Shown here one piece after another: positions 1-12,800 of a stretch of DNA of 64,000 nt. Position numbers and translations under genes: made by a program. Numbering within the stretch: position 1 is the first letter of the stretch; each line of letters opens with the position of its first letter. The stretch covers positions 186,001-250,000 of the forward strand of contig JAFREQ010000008.1 in the NCBI GenBank assembly GCA_025331565.1. The letters are read 5' to 3'. The notes below the pieces were generated by a model. It saw only the letters and a program-made list of their open reading frames with translations. It did no database searches and was not told where the DNA came from. This DNA comes from Holacanthus passer. Its lineage: Eukaryota; Chordata; Actinopteri; Pomacanthidae.

Positions 1-114
1 TGAAACAAAAAGCCAGTGATGCTGATGTGAACCTGCAGCTTTTCATGCGTCTCTCTGCTGCTGGCTCTCAGAGGAGGAGCTGTCCGCGGTGCTGAACTTT
101 CAACACAAACAGGC

Positions 115-145
<31 letters not shown>

Positions 146-320
146 ATCCAGCTCAGCACCTGAACTCATCCAAATCCAACTTTTGCAAACCTTAAAACCT
201 GCCTCAGCTCATTCTGCTACAAGCATCATACATGTGAGTGAGGAAGCCGGAATCCGTGTTGTCACCGCACCTCAGTGTTTTTGGCGGCCTACACCTGAGC
301 AAACCTCTTTGTGCACCCAC
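1..320 (-). other. Part of stxbp5l intron 1
   Basis: Non-coding sequence directly downstream (minus strand) of the tomosyn first coding exon, starting at the donor GTGGGT next to position 321. The rest of the intron and the later exons are off the left edge. It contains a run of about 27 A at 120-146. It also holds a 17-base string at 80-96 that recurs exactly at 1249-1265 on the other side of the exon. No coding signal is seen. Confidence 0.7.
120..146. repeat. Poly-A/T tract
   Basis: Uninterrupted run of about 27 A on the plus strand inside stxbp5l intron 1. It may be a simple repeat or the worn tail of a retroposed element. No element body is recognisable beside it. Confidence 0.8.
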
Positions 321-488
321 CTTACACAGCTGAAAGTTTTCCGACACTAGAGTCTCCTGGACGTCGATTTCCTTGGGGGTGGGCGCCGCGGTGGGAGTCC
401 CGGCCGCGCTGCCGCACGACGGGGAGCCCATGGTCCCCCCCGGAGAGGAGGTGGTCAACCCGTCCAGCACCTTCCGAAACTTCTTCAT
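321..488 (-). CDS. stxbp5l: Tomosyn-2 (syntaxin-binding protein 5-like), first coding exon, partial gene
   Basis: Codes for the first 56 residues of a tomosyn. These are large cytosolic WD40-repeat proteins with a C-terminal R-SNARE-like motif. They bind syntaxin and SNAP-25 and restrain vesicle fusion in neurons and endocrine cells. Seen here: start MKKFRKVLDGLTTSSPGG, then a Gly/Ser/Ala/Pro-rich variable linker, then ETLVSENFQLCK, which matches the conserved tomosyn N-terminus just before the first WD repeat. The exon ends in phase 0 after the Lys codon at donor GTGGGT. Remaining exons (about 1,100 residues in the family) are beyond the left edge. STXBP5L is preferred over STXBP5 because gtf2e1 and rabl3 lie next door, as beside human STXBP5L. 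Two residues usually present between MKKF and RKVL in tomosyns are absent. Family assignment is near certain; the paralogue call rests on synteny. Confidence 0.85.
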
Positions 489-1330
489 CCTTCAAACGCG
501 CTTTTGTGTCCGATCAGGTGAGGGGGATGGAGAGGGAGGAGACCGCTCTTGCTTTTCTCTCTCCTCTCGGATGCAGGATCCCAACTGGTCGAGGCAGCTG
601 GAGAAAGAAACACGTCGCTTCCTGCAGCACCAACAGGGCGAAAGAGCCTCTCTGTCTTTTCTCTCTCTTAGGTGCAATTTAAAAAGTCACAGAGGCTCCT
701 CATCCTGCTCTCTGGCTGTTGTCCACACAGGGGGGGGAAAAAATAATAATAATGAATGCGTCTGCTCTGATCTGAGGATGACAGCCAATGTTGCAGATGC
801 AGGTCTCACATCAGAGCAAGGAAGTGCTCAACTTCATCTTCCCCCCCTGCGTCCTAAAGTAACATCCAGTCCAGGGCTTGGAGCAAAACCCCGCTCCTCA
901 ACATAATCAGGGAGCCGAGGAGTGATGTTTGAGACGGATCAGAATGAAGTTGGAGCAGGTCAATCCTCTCTCCACCCCCCCTTCCTCAAAAACAGCACTT
1001 TGACAGCTCTGGTAACAGGAGGAGCAGGAGGTGGAAACAGGCTGGAGACGCAGAGGCGATGCAGACTCCACAATCAGGCCGGAAAACGAGGCAACTCAAG
1101 CATCGAGGTGGAGGAATGAGGAGGAAAAGAATGCTGGGTCTTGCTGGTGCGTGATGGAGGTTGATCTGCGGGTGGATGTGAGCCGCTTTTCTCGTATCGT
1201 CCAGCTGCGTTTCAGCGTCGCTTCCCCGCAGCCCAGAGAGCGGAGCTGCTGTCCGCGGTGCTGAAAACCACAAGCAGCCGGCCCCGCCCCCATCTGCCCC
1301 CCCCTCTCCCCCCCTCCCCTCCCTCATCAA
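489..1330 (-). promoter_or_regulatory. 5' UTR and CpG-rich promoter region of stxbp5l
   Basis: Sequence upstream (minus strand) of the tomosyn ATG. It is richer in G, C and CpG than the surrounding DNA, with a C-rich block at about 1280-1320 containing GC-box-like strings (CCCCGCCCCC) and a CCGCGG site near 1252. Several short open frames cross it in both directions, as expected of GC-rich DNA; none resembles a known protein. The transcription start cannot be placed from sequence alone. Confidence 0.5.
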
Positions 1331-3609
1331 TGATTGGGTGAAAGCTCTAAATCGAATATACTGAATGATGAAGGAATAGAATAGTTCAGCCAAAATGAAA
1401 TAATTCATCCTCCCAAACCTTTAAAGGACTGTGTGTGAAACATGGTGAACAGAGAAGCGCTGAAGGTGTCCAATGTTGCATCCTGTTGTGGGCTTTGTTA
1501 AAGCTCTTTACGGCTGCTGTGCTGTGGTTTTTGTTAACTGCCTCCATTTGCAGCTGTTCATTCCCTGACAGTTTGCTCCATGGCCAGCATCATGTGGCCA
1601 TGCACTGATATCAGTACCAGCACAAATGAACTATTTCTAGGCTTTGCAACTTCACACCACTGATCCAAGATCCAGACTAAAAACCTCTTTCAAAGGTCAC
1701 ACTTCCATGTTAAAACAGTATTTTACTACAATGTGAATTTCATACTTTTATGTTACGCTGTACGGTTTGGTTTTATCCTATGTTCCTATTTTTTCTCTTC
1801 CATCATTTGACTGCTCTTTTTGAAAAGGTGCACTAATGTACTGTACTTACTTGACTCCATATTTGTAAGAACTCCACTGACATACATAGGTTGATTTAGA
1901 GTAAAGGTCTCATAGGTCCCCACACGTTATACTGAACTCAGCTCAATACTGAAAAGCAATTTAAAGCTTTAACTGCTGATCGACCAGTGTGATTAAATAT
2001 GGTGGTTAATCTTTCATTAATATGACATTTCATACATTTTCAGTAGTTCTTCACAATATATTAAAGGAATGAAATATGGGTTTGTATGTTTTAGACCATT
2101 AACCACCAAGAAAATCTACTTTACATTACCACCAGCCATTTTCCAAAACTCACTGTTCCGATGTGTTTAGATTGTGTTCCTACCTTCCACCAGCTATTGA
2201 TCTCTATTCATTTCTGAATATTATGGAAATCACCTCGATGAGACTTGATGCCTGCTCCAGAGGTCCTCCATCAGAATGAAGGTTTTTCACTGCCAGTTTC
2301 TTACTTTAATTACTTAAGATAAATGATTGTCGTCTGGTGCTGCAGTTGCCAACGAGGCCTGTTTTAAAAGCAAGTTTTTTTGGCAGCTCAGATAGTCACC
2401 AAAAAGCCTTAATGCACTGTGTTGTCAGAAAATCAAACACAGGAAACTGAAACAAACACTGATGTTGTGAAAGGCATAATGTGAATTATTATCACTAGTA
2501 CTAAAATTTACTAGAGCAGCGCCTTCAGGTGACTGTAATGAAGATGAAAATGATCTAATTTTCAGATAAACAAATAAATAAATAAAGCCGACTGTGCAGA
2601 ACTCTACCGGTAATGAGTCGACGCTCAACGCTGGAAAAACATCAAAATGTAACATATCACAGTTAAAAATAAATTTAAAAAATAAGTACAACGCTGTCCT
2701 AAGTATTTATAACCTATAATTACCTCATTTGAATGTTCAGGACCAGTGATATTGCATAAGAACTTACATCACCAGCCTCTGCCCCCTGGCAGCACTTGAT
2801 TTTATGGAGTCAGAGCACAGCACACATGGTCGGTCTGTCCTATTCTGCAATCTAAGATGAGGAGATAAAAAGACTACACTTTGTGGTTTGTGTCACTAAT
2901 GCTGTCCAGAGACGTCACAAACACGGCACACTGCACAAGGAGTGAGCTGGCTTCAACATCATTTTGAGTCTCTGCACTCAGATCTCACCTTCATGATTTG
3001 ATAAGTTTTTCCAACCCCTTCCAAAAAAATCAAATGATATAAAGAAAGAAAAACCAAAACCAGTATGTGCTTTTGATAGTATATGAAAAGATTAAAAAAG
3101 ATTTTATTTGGAGTACAACCTGGAAACAATTTGTAACTCACACGGGTAAAACTGTGAAGCATGATGGGGGGTGACTTTCATTATCCTGCTTAAACATGGC
3201 AAATTAGATTACGTTCACATTCACTTTCTCTAAAGAGGTTTTCTTTGCTCAGCTTTAAATTGTGGTCATTTCAGAGCGCTGATGGATAGAACCCTGCTGG
3301 GCAGGTAGAAGCAAAGCACACACATGAAAGTAGATCAAATGAACTGTGTGAATATGGGTTTTTAAAAATTTGATCATTACAACATGCATAGAAAAATGAT
3401 CTAATCTACTCTAATTATAAAGAAAAAGAATAATGGTCCATTTTAACTAGTGGCTCAGGTAAAAAGTAAGTAAAGATATGCTATTATAAAATGGATAATC
3501 ATTGTTTTGGTTCTTTAAAATGTTCCATACAACTTTGTGAGTTTTGTGAATATTAATGAAAAAAAAAAAAATCAGTTACATTAGTGGGTTCAGCTGTTCT
3601 TTAAAACGC

Positions 3610-3780
3610 GTGCAAAAAGGCTAAGCTAAGACAGTGAACCTGCAAAACATCAGCACGTTAACACTGTCACTGAGCACATGTTGGCGTGCATAAGCATCTA
3701 GTTTAAAACACCTCTGTGCTTAAGTGCAGCATCATAGAGCCACTAGCACAGCTGTAGACTCTTAATCTAGTTTATTGTGA
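3610..3780 (+). repeat. Dispersed teleost repeat, 3' fragment
   Basis: Reads as a degraded copy of a repeat common in fish genomes. It has a run about 'aacatcagcacgttaacact' followed by a stretch ending 'gctgtagactcttaatctag'. The same phrases occur in the same order in the longer copy at 5370-5765. The class of the element (LINE or SINE-like) cannot be told from this fragment. Confidence 0.6.
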
Positions 3781-4398
3781 GTTCTTCTCTCAAGTCACAT
3801 TTTGCAGTTAGTTAACTTATCGTCCTTAAAAAAAAAAAGCTGTAGCCTATGTAAAGCACACAGATGTGGACATTTCTTATTGTCACTTGTATTAAAATCA
3901 ATATTTGCTGTAACCTAATTTATGAACTTTGCAGTCGGTTTAATTCAGAGTGAGAATAAGCTTCATCACAACATGTTGTAAGCTTCAGTTTTTGGATCAT
4001 CAAAAATGATAAATGTTCTTACGATACTGCATGACCGTACCATTATTACGCAAAGTCAAGCGCTTTGAAAATTAAATAGAGCTGCTTGACCCGTGATGTG
4101 CAGACATCAAAATTTACTGTCCATTGATTTGGTCTGATATGTTCTCTTCAGACGAATGGTGCAGTTTTCTCTGCAGGTGGACACTGAAATGACCAAGGAA
4201 GTGTCGATAAAGGGGCTCAAACGTCTACACAAACACGCCGGCCCATCAGATATGTTACTTGCTCCTTCCTCGATACTCGACCTTAGGGGGCTTTTCACAT
4301 ATGTTCAGAGCTGCTCACTTAACGTGACGCAAAGCTGCCTTCAAAAGCACTTCTATCATTACTGTTAAATGTTCTGTATTGAGGAGATACAAAGAGGT

Positions 4399-4431
<33 letters not shown>
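4399..4431. repeat. (TG)n microsatellite
   Basis: About 16 uninterrupted TG units. It creates spurious His-Thr repeats in the reverse reading frame. Confidence 0.95.
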
Positions 4432-4434
<3 letters not shown>

Positions 4435-5369
4435 GTTTATGACACCTCAAGCGATTGGGAACAGACACAAATGCTGAAAGTGAGCCTGATATTGTGTTTG
4501 GTTCAAAGATAATGGTGCTCAACACAAACATGCACCCACAAAGAGCTTTGTTTTGGATGGTACATGGTAATTAGGCGGCTAGCTAATTTATGCCCAGAGA
4601 TAATTTGTGGCTTTCATTGAAGAAATAAACAACACAGCAGAAATAATTAAAAAAAAAAAAAAAAAAACAGGAATATTTAGTATTTCATGAAGGATGATGA
4701 GTTTTACTTTAAGGCCACTGATGTGCTCGCTGTGCAATTATTGCGATTGTCAGAGTTCGATTGTGACATCTCAGTCAGGAAACGTCTCCTATGTTGTACC
4801 CTGTTCTTTTCCTTTGCAACAAGAACGCAATCAAGAACAATTTAAGGATATTGTAAAGGCCAGTACGATAATTATAACTCACTGCCGATTGAAGAAGAAG
4901 GCCAAGTGTGAACAATGTTTCCACATTTGACCTCCTCATCACGGGAATAGGAGCCTTGTGTTCAGTCTGCTTCATCTCAGAGATGATTTGCAGAGGTGGA
5001 TTAATTTTTAAGAACAGATGTAATTAAAAGTCTGTCCAAATTATTTCAGCACAGAAGGAATTTGCGCACACAGACACACACGTCAAGGCCAAGTACACAG
5101 TTGTAAAATGGCTATTGATTAAGGCCAAGTTGTAGGGTAGCTGAGAACTCAACATTCAAAGAGTTTGTGCCAGTTTGTATGAAACACTTTGGCACAGAAC
5201 ATGTGAGCCGATCACCTGCTCTGCCAACACCTGAACAAACCACAAAACATTACAGCTGACAGGGTGTGTAGGAGGAATAACCACACAGTATTGGTAATCA
5301 GTCCTTTCCATCGGATGACAATGTAGATCTGACAGCAGATCTACTTTGAGATATTTCATGATATCAGAC

Positions 5370-5765
5370 TGATTGAAATTTTGTACAGATGTAGTTCACA
5401 AACGATGAACTCTAATGACTTTACAACACCATGATGTTGACATTTGTGCTTTTTGGGTAAATTGTCTCAACAACATTTGGATGGATTGCCCTGAAATTTG
5501 GTACAGACATTTGTGCCCCACTCAGGATTGATAGTAAAAACTTTGGTGATATATTAACTTTTCATCCAGCACTATCATCAGGTCAAAATGTAAACACAGC
5601 CAACACTTTTATAACTGAATACCTGTAAAATGAATGCCTTTTCAATCAGTCTCAGCTTTACTACTTCTCCTAAACATCAGCATGTGAGCATTGTCATTTT
5701 GAGTATGTTGACAGTTAACATTCAGCTCAAAGCACTGTTGTACCTGAGTGTTAGTCTTGTTTAAT
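5370..5765 (+). repeat. Dispersed teleost repeat, longer copy
   Basis: Contains the phrases 'ggatggattgccctgaaatt' and 'tggtacagacatt', then 'aacttttcatccagc', a CATCAGGTC string, 'aacatcagcatgtgagcatt' and a terminal 'ttagtcttgttt'. I recognise this order from a very abundant repeat in percomorph genomes. Its 3' third matches the fragment at 3610-3780. It has no open frame of its own. It abuts the unrelated element starting near 5771. Confidence 0.65.
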
Positions 5766-5770
5766 GGATT

Positions 5771-6270
5771 ACTGTGCAAGCTGGATAAGCAGGAACAAAA
5801 GGGATTGTATCCAAATGCAGAAAACGGAGGCAGGTGTGCAGCAGTTCGATGACTGATTAACAGGAAAAGGTAATGCAGAGGAAAGACTTACAGGATGGTG
5901 AGGCAGGCCAAGGTCTAAACCAGAATAGACAGTCCAAACAGGCAAACAAATCCAGCTGGAGCAGGCAAGAATCACAAAAAACAGGCAACGTCCAGGGACA
6001 CAACGATCCAAAATCACTAGAACTAAACACCAGGAAATGCTTGACACAAAGACGAAGTGGCCCAGAGCGAAGGGAACACACACACAGACTGAATACACCG
6101 GGGAGGTAAAACTAAAGAGGGACAGGTGAAACCAATCAGTAATCACAAAGGTGGGAAACACAATGGCAGGAAGTAAAGTAACTGAAACAAGACGAGAGGC
6201 GAGTACCAGAATAAAACAGGAAATAATCACAGAATGAACCAAGAAAAACACAACCAACGATCACAGCAAC
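5771..6270. repeat. Dispersed repeat family R1, copy A
   Basis: Shares an ordered series of strings with the copies at 9412-9839 and 45878-46339: GTGCAAGC near the start, 'ccaaatgcag', 'gcagcagttc', 'agtccaaacagg', 'gagcaggcaagaa', 'gggaacacaca', 'aatacac', 'caatcagtaatcacaaaggt' and 'aaaacaggaaataatcacag'. Copies are diverged by substitutions and small indels, so this is an old, inactive family. The reverse strand is open for 162 codons, but the reading is Cys/Leu/Ser-rich with no domain and follows the repeat, so it is not called a gene. Confidence 0.7.
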
Positions 6271-9200
6271 ACAAGCAACATAATTTTTAAGCTGTTTGTA
6301 AAGTAGCTTATGACCCATTTGGAGGAAGGGTTAATCAGTCTTCACAGATCAAAGACACCTCTGTGTACCACGTAGGTTTAATGTGAGTGTCAAGGGAATA
6401 AATGTCATGTAGTATCAATATAATCAAATATTTGCAACACTTGTCCTGATGTATTCACAAACATAACTTAAAAATCATCGTCATAAAATATGCACATCTT
6501 AGATTTAGCTCTTGTCAAGTGTTCATGGCTGTATTGAATGACATGCCAACCGATTTTGGGAGTGATAGCAGGTTCCAGTCCTGTGTTTTGAATTTTTGAT
6601 GGTGGGCAGGACTGACCTTTGGTTTACATTTGGATCACAGGTTTGTGCTTTAAATTATTGATGTCTTAACCTGTATGCAGCATTTTAATGTTGTCCGGGT
6701 GATGCCAAAGTCAAACTGCCTCATATAGTGATGGATGGTTTGGTCCCATAGCAATTTATCCTATTTAGAAGCATGCAGATTGTTAACCTACAAAGCATCG
6801 GCTAAATGTGATAAAGAAGCACAACATTTCTGTCGTCAAAGCAAAGAGTGGTGTGAGATGGAAATAATGCAAGTTATCAGTATATCAAAATCGCGTTATT
6901 TAGTAGATGAAATATCCACCATCATATCTGAACACATCACATCCAGTGAGACGACGCCCTGATCCCAGGATAAAGACAACAAACTCCCCGCTGAGCGTGT
7001 AATCAATACCTCATCTACTTCTGGCTGGATGTATTGAGATAGTCTCCGTATTGACTGAACCTCCCACACACAGCACCTGTACACTCATGCTTGCCGTAGG
7101 AAGTTATGATCGCCTGTCGTCACTGATGTGGAGATATTTCATCCTGACTCACCTCTCGGAGCCGTGTGGCCGTCGTAGGTGCAAAGAGTTTTCACTACAG
7201 AACAACACTAGAAGAGTAAAGTGAAGATCTCTGTCAGGCTTAACATAAATGGGGTTTTGATCATTTTGTATTGCTTCTAACTTTAGTGTATCACAACATA
7301 TTGGGTATGAAATTAATCTGCAGATGCTCTGGTTTAAGATGAGACCAAACTTTTCTATCAATGTCAGTTGTTGAGCCATGACAAAAGCCAAAATATGACC
7401 TGCAACAGACTAGGTAAACTTTGTTTTTTTTGTCATGTAATGCATATTGTAAAAAGGTGAATGCTGCTGAAAAGATGAATGTCTAAGCCTCGCAATAAGC
7501 TCATGAGGAATCTTGTGAATATTTATTTGATTTCACAACACAACTTGGAATTTGGAGCCATTTGATCTTATAGGTCCTGAAAGAAAAGCAGAACTACTGT
7601 TAAGAGAGTTTGTGGCACTGGTGGTTTCACGATTGAAATTAAATGCAAGGAAAAGAAGACACGACAAGAGAAAAGGAAAACAAAGACTGGAAGCAAAGGT
7701 TTCTAAGGATTCTCGCTCAATTAAAGAGAGACACCGAAAGAAGAGAGTCAGAAATCGATCAGAGGACAGTCTTCAATGTTCAACATGTCGTTTTATGTTC
7801 ATTTTGCTGCGAACTTCCATTTTATTTACTTCTACTTGTGAATGCATTTATTCGTTAATCAATTTTATTTTACAAATTCAGATTAATTGAGTGGAGAAGG
7901 CGTCAGTGAGAGTTGCTGCAGTGCATTGAAGGCTGCATGAAAATTTCAGTAGACCGACTCTTGGAGCCTGCAGAGCCCATTGGATGTGGATGCTTGTGTG
8001 CTATCGAGGTTCTGCTTTGATTAACATCCATCTTTATATCTGTACCGTTTGTACTGTGTTCTGTGTACCTTGTAAATTAAATATCAGGGCTTTTCGTGTA
8101 AAAAAGAAACATTTTGACCAGCTGGAAACAAGCACACGAAAACACACACTCTCACTCAGATACGTTCCAGCTTTAACTTTTATAATTACTTCCATGTACC
8201 CCATGGACACTCGTCAGTGCCCTCCCCCACTGAGCTGATTAACACTGACTCAGACCACCCACCAATCTGCTCAGTCACTTTGGCCCAATTAATACCTGCG
8301 GGGTGATTTGATAAAAGTGCACAGGAGCAGAGTTTAGAAGCAAAGTGAAGCCACAAAAAGTTGTTTTTTAATCAATTTCCAATTAAGAATTCATTCCTGT
8401 CGGTGGGACCACTGGTAATTGAGTCAAGGTGGAGGAAGTGAGGGCCTGAGAGGCGGGGCTGATCCTTCAGGGACCGTTCATTTCCATATAAATGAGCTGG
8501 TAAATACACGCCTGATTTTCTGGATTCATTATTGATAAAACAGACGAAGACGAGTAATGACCGCTTTCCTTTTTTTACTTTGGAGTCGAGATTTATTTCT
8601 TATGTCGAAGCTGATAAAAGCGCGTTCGATATTTCTCTTAGAGAGGTTGCAGAGTGCAGATGGTATGTGTCTTATAACGAGCTCGTGCAGAGCAGTTACT
8701 CAACACCCCAAGCAAACAAAGACCTTTAGTGGGAGAGATAGTGAGAGTCACAATGAGCCTGAGGACCCAGTGGCATTTCCTCATGGTAACTATCCACTGA
8801 AATGAGTGTCAATACTTGTGAAAGAGAGACACTTTCTCGTTTCCTCATCTGCCTTTACTTCATCAAATTTGCTGAACAAAGAGCAAACAGCTTTTGTTAT
8901 TTACAGCACACGTATTCTAAAAATTCATTCATTCAATATTCAATAATGAAATTCTGTGTTCACGAGCAAACTGCATGAAAGAGAAATACTGGATGTGATT
9001 TACTGGCCTTGTGTTGTAGTGTGTTACCAGCATTGACTGGTATTGATCAGTCCATTCTTTATTGGATGGATCAATACTGCATGTGTTCAGCAACAAACCA
9101 CCATCACAGCTACCGAAGTAACAGCTCAGTATTTCACCAACAGACATTAAAAAAACAAACCCGGACATTTGTTTGACTGCAGCCAACCAGACACCACAGG

Positions 9201-9411
9201 AGGTGTCATTGACATCTGTGTTAAAAAGACTGCACTTTAAAATAAACTGCACGTCTTCAAGCCACCTCCTCACTGTAATTCCAAGGCTGCAGCACCGAGA
9301 CCCTCGATCAAATTTATGTCCTGTACTCATGCAGCTATTTGACACCATGAACATAAAGCAGCGTTGGTGAAAATGTCCTGTTGTGTTAACGGTGTCAGAT
9401 CTGGAGGACGA

Positions 9412-9839
9412 TGTCACAGTTGTGCAAGCAGGGAAAGCGGGATCACAAGGGATTGGACCCAGATGCAGACAAGAGGCAGGGCTGCAGCAGTTCAATGGGT
9501 TATTAATAAAAAGGAAAATGTACAAAAGGCTTAGGGGATAGTGAGGCATAACCAGATGAGGCAGTCCAAACAGGGGGAGCAAATCCAAATGGGAGCAGGC
9601 AAGAAAAAAAGTCCAAGGACAACTAAGCAAAAATCCAAAAACACTCAGGGAACACAAGGATTAAAAACTACAAAAATGAAGTGAAGGGAACACAAACACT
9701 AAATACACATGGAGGGGAGGATCACAGGTGATACCAATCAGGGCGTGGCAGACAATAAAAAGGTGGGAAGTGAAGTAATGGAAACATACCTGAGAATATA
9801 GACTATCATCATAAGACAGAAAATCCCAAAATCATGACA
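9412..9839. repeat. Dispersed repeat family R1, copy B
   Basis: Begins TGTCACAG at 9412 and ends CATGACA near 9839, so the two ends form a short inverted repeat (TGTCA...TGACA), suggesting a non-autonomous DNA element. The internal order of strings matches copies A and C. No clear target-site duplication was found. A 242-codon reverse frame (8929-9657) overlaps it and is judged a chance reading. Confidence 0.7.
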
Positions 9840-12800
9840 GAAAGAGGAAGTTGGTTTCTCAGTGCTGAAGTACTTTATTATATCCCTTAGTTGACAATCA
9901 CGGTCGGTCTATAAAATGCATGAAAAACATACTGAGCTTTGTTTTTAGAAAGCTCTGTTTTCCCAATCTGAACTGCAATGTGAGTCCTTCATCGTCACAT
10001 GTATCCACTATGGAAAATATATTTCTGTAGTAGAAAACACCATCTCGTACTGACTGGAAGGCCAGAACAGACAGAAAAAGCATCTTATAAAACGTATCTG
10101 CATTAGAGCGAACATGGTCTCAGAGAGCTACTTCAGTGGAATAATTACAGAAATCGATTTAAAAGACATCACATGAAATTAGAGGACCATTGTGGTTAAT
10201 TGTTCGCTTTCAGTTGCTGGTTTGGTGACAATAATCTAATAAAGGTTCACTTCTTTTTGGTGAATGGTTCCCTTCGTTTGCAGCTATGCTTGATATATAA
10301 TTGTTGAAAATGTTTGTTTGTTTTTGTTTTTGGTCAATTTGATTATATGCAGGAATATTTTTGTCAATATATTTATCCTTTTGCTCATAAAGGCCTTTTC
10401 ATTGCCTCTTACTGCAAACATCTTTATCTCACACGTACAAATACAGTCACAAAAATCACAGAAATAACAGCAACAGAAGATGTCATCTCCCCCCTCCGCC
10501 TCTTAGCAAACACATAATTTTGACATTAGGCAACAAAAGCCAAGCAGCACGACACCAAGGACAAAAAGAGAGACAGGATCCATCGATCTGTTCCTCTTCT
10601 GCTCCGTCTTTGCCTGCTGAGGAACATCCCCGCTGAGCTCATCTCATCCTGCAGGGTCACTCTGTCTGCAGAATATGATGTGAAGAGGGGAAAGATTAAG
10701 ACTTTTTATGGTCCTTTTAGGTAAATTTTCAAATTCACAGAAAGCAGGATGTCATCCAAAATGCTATTGCTCTGTCTAATACTATTAAACATAATCTATG
10801 AGAGAAGACATAATAATCTGAAAGTGGCTCATACAATTTAAAACCTTTTTACACTTTTATTATATATCAGTGGCATCTACACAACCAGGAGTCATTTTCT
10901 GTGTGATAATAATCCCAGTATTTTACTTACTCATCCGGTAGAAGTATGACTTGAATTGATCTTGGTGCCAAGAACATTCACACATTGGATTTAAATCTTC
11001 TTCCTGTTAATGGGAAGTGTCATCTTTAGCTTTTCTAACATAAGTCATCCAACATGACAAGCCTGGTTTATTTATAGAAACATACCTGTACATGTGTGGT
11101 GTTATAAATGTGCGTCAAACTATTTATTGCATCCAATACTGTGGATCACAGATTGGATTTTTACATCTATGACCTTGACTACGGCACCAGAAACTGACAC
11201 AGTGGGGACGCGAAAGCCAGCTGTGACCTTAATCTAGTGTCACCATCGCAGCGTATTAACGCGTCGCCTCTCAAACATACGTTATAAATCAGTTGACAGG
11301 TCATAAATCCACACTTCTACGTGACACAGAGTCAAGTACATGACATATTTTTAGGGCAGAGCGAGACACTGCTGAAACCTTATGACGGCATAAGTGACTG
11401 TTTCCCTGCCTGAGGATGACCTTTCTTCTTTTAGTATTTTATTTTTCCACGTAATTAGCTTGTGTGAACAGAGTTTCTGGGCTTCATCATTGGAGCTAAT
11501 CAGTCACCAGCATTTCTCTCATGTGAAAAAAATACATCTAAATATGTCTGAAAATGACATACTAGCTTCATATACACGCTGTGCAGGCTACCACTTTTGA
11601 GTACTGCCACTTTTTTTTATTCCAGTTCAAGCACTTCCTCTACTTTAAGCTGCAGCCCAATTAAAATCCTACCTGATGAGATGAAGGCAGGTGGAGTGGT
11701 GACCTGAGGTGCATCGTACAGTAAATGACGATATTATGCAGATGTGACTGGCAGCCTCATCAGCAGATTCTGTCTCCAAATCAGAATATAAAACACCAAC
11801 ACCAGCGGGCAGCAGGGGAAGCGGTGACCACTTGAAGCGCAGGTTTATATTGACGCTTACTTCAGCTCCTCAGCACTGTTCATGTGTAAGCTCATGTGTT
11901 TAAGTGCATATAGACCTCTGACATGAAACCAGGAATTATGGGTAATGTTCCAGCCCTGGATCACTCAGCATTATGTCAAGTGGATCATCACAGTTTGTCT
12001 GACAGGAATGGTAACATTTTTAATATGGTTGAAAAATACAAGCGAATCAAGCTTTGGTGGATTTGTATCATGGAAATGAGGAAATGAGGGAAATCTAATT
12101 ACGATGAGTTAAGTACGAGCAATGCCAAGTGAGCACATTCTCATTAATCAATCGTTTCACTTTAAGATTCCTACAAACATTTCAAATTCTAATAGCAAGA
12201 TCTGCAGTAGATGCCTGTGAGGACGTTTCACTTTTCAGGAAGACCAATGAAAGAAGTAGAGATTGTATTAATTTTCCAAAAGAAATTTGCACTGAAACAA
12301 TTACTTAAAATAGCTTCAAGTGTGTGTGTGTTTCCTGCCTGTTGAATGACGATGGCAGGGCGAACAGTCGTCCGTGTTGTCAGCAGTAAGTTAACGCCGT
12401 GTCCCCTGGGTTTGTTGGAGCAGACATATGGCCGTCTGGTGGAGCAGGTCTGTCTCCAGTCCCAGCAGCCCTTCAGCACAGCCAGCGTGGACCGGGCAGA
12501 GAGGAGCTGCTCCATGGTCGATTCAGGGTTCAGTCATGGTTGGAGGATTTTTGTCAATTATGTAAGCTGGTGAGAGAGTTACATCACACATCACCAAGAA
12601 ATTACACGTACAGTGATAAACCTCCGCCAGAGATTTGACTGAGCATGGACCGCTGTGGTATGTGAGCAAGTTCTGCCTATTCGGTATTTTTGGTCCATTT
12701 AAATTACAGTTATATTCATACACATGATTGAAAAGCTTGACTTACAGGTGAAAATACAGCATTCCTTGCATTTCTTTACTGATCACAACTGACAAAATAA

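Noticed and set aside
4399..4431. Tandem repeat considered as a CRISPR-like array, along with the other microsatellites
   Set aside because: Simple dinucleotide repeats without spacers in a vertebrate genome.
5769..6257. 162-codon minus-strand open frame
   Set aside because: Lies wholly in repeat R1 copy A; hydrophobic low-complexity reading with no supporting exon structure.
7552..7890. 112-codon frame with a Lys/Arg-rich segment
   Set aside because: Basic composition comes from an A/G-rich stretch; no family similarity and no conserved start context.
8929..9657. 242-codon minus-strand open frame, the longest in the left intergenic region
   Set aside because: It overlaps dispersed repeat R1 copy B, has no domain, no homologue I recognise and biased Leu/Cys/Ser composition; copy A gives a similar chance reading.
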